34,637 bases of DNA from Saprospiraceae bacterium (GTDB taxonomy: Bacteria > Bacteroidota > Bacteroidia > Chitinophagales > Saprospiraceae): positions 1 through 34,637 of the forward strand of contig JAJCYI010000206.1 in the NCBI GenBank assembly GCA_029263015.1, read 5' to 3'. The translations under genes and the position numbers were made by a program. Under the pieces are notes generated by a model that saw nothing but the letters and a program-made list of their open reading frames with translations, did not search any database and was not told the DNA's origin. Positions 31,294 to 34,637 of this stretch are shown in pieces (the stretch's first letter is position 1; each line of letters begins with the position of its first letter).

Positions 31294-31617
31294 ACCGCAA
31301 GCTAAACAATCCGATAATTTCACCAAAATATATTAGTGACTGATTAATGACAAAGCGCATTAAATAAATGACTTAGAAGAGGATTGTGATTATTTTTATT
31401 CAATAATTGATTGTAAAAAATCCGATAATCTGAATAATTTGTAATTGGTTAAACTAATAATAAGAGGGAAATTAGCACCAGAATATTTTTCAACCTAACA
31501 GGCTTTTACCAGGGGTGTCTCCCAACATGTGGCTGGATCACAAGGTTTGGAGATGCCACTTTTTTGTTTTTAGTTTGTATTTATAGAAATGAAACCTGGA
31601 AAGAAGCACTTTAGCCC
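31294..31617. other. Gene-free divergent region before the T9SS surface protein
   Basis: 324 bp. It contains the promoter of the leftward helical-protein gene (31324-31354). A weak stem GTGGC...GCCAC followed by TTTTTTG lies near 31531-31567 and could be an attenuator-like hairpin for the rightward gene. No other feature was seen. Confidence 0.4.
31324..31354 (-). promoter_or_regulatory. Probable promoter of the helical-protein gene
   Basis: On the minus strand TTTG, an 18-bp spacer, then TATATTTTG, close to the Bacteroidota TTTG-N19-TAnnTTTG form with one extra T in the -7 element. It predicts a leader of about 24 bases to the ATG at 31293. Confidence 0.5.
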
Positions 31618-34506
31618 ATGCAAGTGACCCACACAAAAGTTTTATTGCTGGCCTTAGCAATTTTTGCTGTACCTATGGGAGTTTACTCCCAAGGATGGGA
31701 GAAGGCGTTTGGCAGTCAGCATGGAGATGGGTTGTACGACGTTCTTTCCTTGCCCGATGGTGGCTACCTTTCAGTTGGGCACGAGCAAACCTCATTGGCT
31801 CCGCTTCACCACGATTTATTATTGATAAAAACGGATGCAGATGGCATCGAAGAGTGGAGCCAACAAATCACAGATACCGTATTTTCGTATTTCGGAAAGA
31901 GCATTCAGCCAACAGTTGATGGGGGCTACATTATTGGGGGTACTTCTTTGAATGAAAATATTCCTCGTGGCTTTTTAATGAAGACTGACTTTTTAGGGAA
32001 CGTGGAATGGGAGGTCAAAACGACCCAGGATTCGGTTTACGGCCGAAAAACATTGCAATTAATAGATGGCTCGTATTTGTTGACTGGGAGTATATTCCAC
32101 CCCTCTGTGCCTGATTCTTTAGATTACGACTTTTATCAAATGAGGGTTGATTCGTCTGGGGCAATATTGCAGTCGGGATGGTATGGTGGTCCTGGTTATG
32201 ACGATTGTTGGGATGTTGCTGAAACAGCGGAAGGAGATATTTTAATGGCTGGTTATACTAGTAGTTTTGGAGCTGGACTTTATGACGCCTATCTCCTTAA
32301 GATAAATATTGATGGAGACTCTCTTTGGTCAAAGTCATTGGGGACTGATAATGCAGAATCCGTTTTCGCAATAGAAAAAACCAATGATGGCAATTATATC
32401 ATAACTGGTCAATCAATAACATTTTCCCAAGACAGCGAAGACGTTTTTCTTGCCAAAATAAAACCTGGCGGGGAAATTCTTTGGTGGCATGTTTATGAAA
32501 AGGGAAGCCTGGATTTGGCTTATGATGTGAAACAGGCAGCTGTAGGTGGATACATCCTCACAGGATATTCCAAACAAAATGTGGGTGCTGACAAGAATGC
32601 CTTTTTGATAAAAACATATAGCAACGGAGAGGAGCATTGGAAGAAACATTTTGGTGGTGTCAACCACGACGGTGGCTTTGCAGTCAGCGAGGCTGCAAAC
32701 TTGGGATATGTGGTAGCTGGCTTTACCAATAGTTATGGGCAAGGAGGTTCTGATGGTTATCTGTTCAGAACAGATTTTTCTGGGATTGCCAATTCGTGTT
32801 TCATCATTGGAAATGTTCAAACCAACGAAAACAACTCATGTACTCCTTTTGAGTTCGGGGGTTATGTTAATAATATGATTGTTGAAATTGCTGGTGATGT
32901 AACTTATTTTGGAACAACTGACGAATTTGGCAATTATTCTGTACCAGTAAATGCTGGCGATTACAATGTCCGTTTGGTCAACCCATCTCCTTATTGGGAG
33001 CTTTGCGAGGACAGTGTAAACGTGAATGTCAGTGGCAGTTTTGATACTTCCGAGGTTGATTTTTCCCTGTTTGTGGACACACTTTGCACCTACATGCGGG
33101 TAGACCTTTCGACCTTGACCATGCGGCAGTGTTTTCAAAATACTTATACGGTAAGTTATTGCAACCTTGGAACAATGGCTGCCGAGCCAGCAGAAGTGGA
33201 GGTGACTTTTGATTCCTATTTGAATATTGACAGCACCAGCATCCCGTGGACTTCCCAGTTAGGAAACACTTATTTCTTTGATGTTGGAATTGTGGATCCA
33301 TTTGAATGTGGGAGTTTCAATGTATATTTCACTGTTGATTGCAATTCGACCGTCTTAGGACAAACCCATTGTTCAGAAGCACATATATTCCCAGACGAAA
33401 ATTGCGAAATAATAGACCCTCAATGGGATGAAGCGAGCATTGAACTGGAGGCTGAATGTAATGGTGATTCCGTATTTTTTGTGGTGAAAAATATTGGGGC
33501 AGGCGACATGTCCGGGCCACTGAATTTGATTGTGATTGAAGATGTTTTGATGGGATTTCAAGCAACTTTCCAATTGGAATCCCAGCAAGATACCACATTT
33601 GTGTTTTTGGCAAATGGTGCAACTTATCGAATGGAAGCAGATCAAAGCCCTGGTCATCCTGGCAAAAGCAAACCTTGTATTTCAGTGGAAGGTTGCGGCA
33701 ATGTGGGGTTTTCGACTGGATATGTTATTCAATACCCTTTGAACGATGCTGACCCATTTGTCGATTCAGATTGCCGGGAAAACACAAGTTCATTTGACCC
33801 CAATGATAAAATCGGGTTCCCAGTGGGTTACAGTGCCCGCCATTTTATCGAACCCAATACGGATATTGAGTACCTCATCCGTTTTCAAAATACAGGGACA
33901 GATACAGCATTGACAGTTGTCATCAGGGATACGCTTTCCAGGAACTTGGACCCTACCAGTTTTGTAATGGGTGGGAGTAGCCACGATATGGATTTCGAAT
34001 TATATGGTAACGGGATCCTAAAGTTCAAATTCGACAACATTATGCTTCCAGATAGTAATGTGAACGAACCAGCTTCACATGGATTTGTAAAATTCCGGAT
34101 CAAGCAACAGCTAGATTTGCCGATTGGGACGCTGATACAGAATTTTGCCGCTATTTATTTTGACCACAATGTTCCAGTAATTACCGAACCAGTCAACCAT
34201 ACCGTCGCAGAAAATTTCATTATTGGCACAGTCGCCACGGAGGAAGTTTTTGATGAATACCCTTTGGCCAATGTGCGTACCTATCCTAATCCTTTTGTTG
34301 ACCAAGCCTTTTTCGAGTTGGAAAATATCGATGGAAAGGATTTTACCTTCCGATTGTTCGACGTCAATGGCAGACAAGTCCGAGAGGCATTTTTTGACGA
34401 AAAAATATTCCAATTCGAAAGGCGTGGAATACCTGGCGGTATTTATTTTTATCGGATTTCACAGCAAGGGAAGAATTTATTTACTGGAAAAATAATATTG
34501 AAATAA
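31618..34506 (+). CDS. Large T9SS-secreted surface protein with beta-propeller-like repeats and DUF7619-like domain
   Basis: A 962-residue protein. Order: signal peptide (1-25); about 8 repeats of 40-55 residues (26-395) built on the theme GGYIIGGTS...GDSLWSK-x-G, as in GWEKAFGSQHGDGLYDVL and GGYILTGYSKQ, suggesting a beta propeller; a carboxypeptidase-regulatory-like beta sandwich (about 405-480; TTDEFGNYSVPVNAGDYNV); further Ig-like/CARDB-like modules with paired Cys (480-715); a domain beginning SSFDPNDKIGFPVGY (about 722-863) of the DUF7619 type common in this phylum; and a T9SS type A sorting domain (889-962; YPNPF ... GGIYFYRIS). Likely exported to the cell surface as an adhesin or structural protein; no enzymatic motif was seen. 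Complete at both ends. Confidence 0.9.
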   Translation: MQVTHTKVLLLALAIFAVPMGVYSQGWEKAFGSQHGDGLYDVLSLPDGGYLSVGHEQTSLAPLHHDLLLIKTDADGIEEWSQQITDTVFSYFGKSIQPTVDGGYIIGGTSLNENIPRGFLMKTDFLGNVEWEVKTTQDSVYGRKTLQLIDGSYLLTGSIFHPSVPDSLDYDFYQMRVDSSGAILQSGWYGGPGYDDCWDVAETAEGDILMAGYTSSFGAGLYDAYLLKINIDGDSLWSKSLGTDNAESVFAIEKTNDGNYIITGQSITFSQDSEDVFLAKIKPGGEILWWHVYEKGSLDLAYDVKQAAVGGYILTGYSKQNVGADKNAFLIKTYSNGEEHWKKHFGGVNHDGGFAVSEAANLGYVVAGFTNSYGQGGSDGYLFRTDFSGIANSCFIIGNVQTNENNSCTPFEFGGYVNNMIVEIAGDVTYFGTTDEFGNYSVPVNAGDYNVRLVNPSPYWELCEDSVNVNVSGSFDTSEVDFSLFVDTLCTYMRVDLSTLTMRQCFQNTYTVSYCNLGTMAAEPAEVEVTFDSYLNIDSTSIPWTSQLGNTYFFDVGIVDPFECGSFNVYFTVDCNSTVLGQTHCSEAHIFPDENCEIIDPQWDEASIELEAECNGDSVFFVVKNIGAGDMSGPLNLIVIEDVLMGFQATFQLESQQDTTFVFLANGATYRMEADQSPGHPGKSKPCISVEGCGNVGFSTGYVIQYPLNDADPFVDSDCRENTSSFDPNDKIGFPVGYSARHFIEPNTDIEYLIRFQNTGTDTALTVVIRDTLSRNLDPTSFVMGGSSHDMDFELYGNGILKFKFDNIMLPDSNVNEPASHGFVKFRIKQQLDLPIGTLIQNFAAIYFDHNVPVITEPVNHTVAENFIIGTVATEEVFDEYPLANVRTYPNPFVDQAFFELENIDGKDFTFRLFDVNGRQVREAFFDEKIFQFERRGIPGGIYFYRISQQGKNLFTGKIILK

Positions 34507-34563
34507 CCAACCTTCTTAGAAGCTTCCATTATAGTTTAACGTGAGTTCTGGATGATAATCCTT

Positions 34564-34637
34564 GACAATCAAGAGCTTATGGCGGTTTCTGTCCTTTGAT
34601 TGTCCCGTTAGGGACGGAACATGGGTAGCAATGCCAA
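34564..34637. repeat. REP-like palindromic sequence at the right edge
   Basis: GACAATCAA (34564-34572) pairs with TTGATTGTC (34596-34604), and GTCCC/GGGAC (34602-34606 and 34611-34615) form a second hairpin overlapping it by three bases, followed by GGAACATGGGTAGCAATGCC to the window end. The phrase GTCCCGTTAGGGACGGAACATGG resembles REP-type repeats known from Bacteroidota genomes (from memory). It may continue beyond the window. Confidence 0.55.

Noticed and set aside
1-34637. tRNA or rRNA genes
   Set aside because: No cloverleaf with a GTTCGAnnC T-loop was found in any gap; matches to TTCGAA-like words lie inside coding regions or lack pairing arms.

Overview
The window looks like chromosomal DNA of a member of the Bacteroidota, most likely of the Saprospiria/Saprospiraceae type. 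Two proteins end in type IX secretion (T9SS) sorting domains. Good matches to the Bacteroidota promoter element TAnnTTTG sit just upstream of several genes. GlnRS, a CcmBCD set in the style of this phylum, a DUF1501/DUF1800 pair and TPR-linked adenylate cyclase fit as well. This placement is inferred from protein families and signals; there is no rRNA or other marker here. I see no tRNA, rRNA, CRISPR array, transposase or phage gene.

Layout. 214-3627 (-): a DUF1800/DUF1501 pair, the DUF1501 member with a Tat-like N-terminus and a T9SS C-terminus. 3812-4162 (-): a lone SCP2 domain protein. 4681-5649 (+): fmt. 5692-7945 (-): fabH behind a cysteine desulfurase. 8128-8955 (-): a SAM methyltransferase. 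9300-10698 (+): a metal-dependent cyclase/formamidase-type hydrolase and a PEMT/ICMT-like membrane protein. 10739-16116 (-): a MobA/MocA-like nucleotidyltransferase, a TPR-coiled-coil adenylate cyclase and a TonB-dependent receptor. 16445-22490 (+): an exported protein of unknown function, an MGMT-family protein, then ccmB, ccmC, ccmD and an NAD(P)-glutamate dehydrogenase that overlaps ccmD. 22905-23735 (+): a lipoprotein. 23801-25480 (-): glnS. 25635-26534 (+): an FkbM methyltransferase. 26831-28693 (-): argS. 29086-29787 (+): a PPP-type phosphatase. 29887-31293 (-): a helical protein of unknown function. 31618-34506 (+): a large T9SS surface protein.

The coding content is mostly housekeeping (translation, fatty acid and Fe-S metabolism, cytochrome c maturation, glutamate metabolism) mixed with envelope and surface proteins. 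Most transcription units are one to three genes long. I found no convincing new multi-gene defence or biosynthetic system.

The unusual signal lies between the genes. At least four intergenic regions carry 155-194 bp elements built as an outer pair of inverted arms around an inner hairpin (4463-4656, 9072-9226, 16158-16341, 28869-29048). One arm of the third recurs as an exact 40-bp copy at 19460-19499. Separately, several gaps carry tandem repeats of different sequence but the same 7-bp period (1788-1938, 3773-3815, 19501-19522, 23736-23799, 26574-26602, 26654-26689, 26754-26795), in two cases as oppositely oriented clusters. Short perfect palindromes and GC-rich hairpins add to this. Three strong intrinsic terminators (152-180, 18109-18153, 22521-22560) mark transcript ends.
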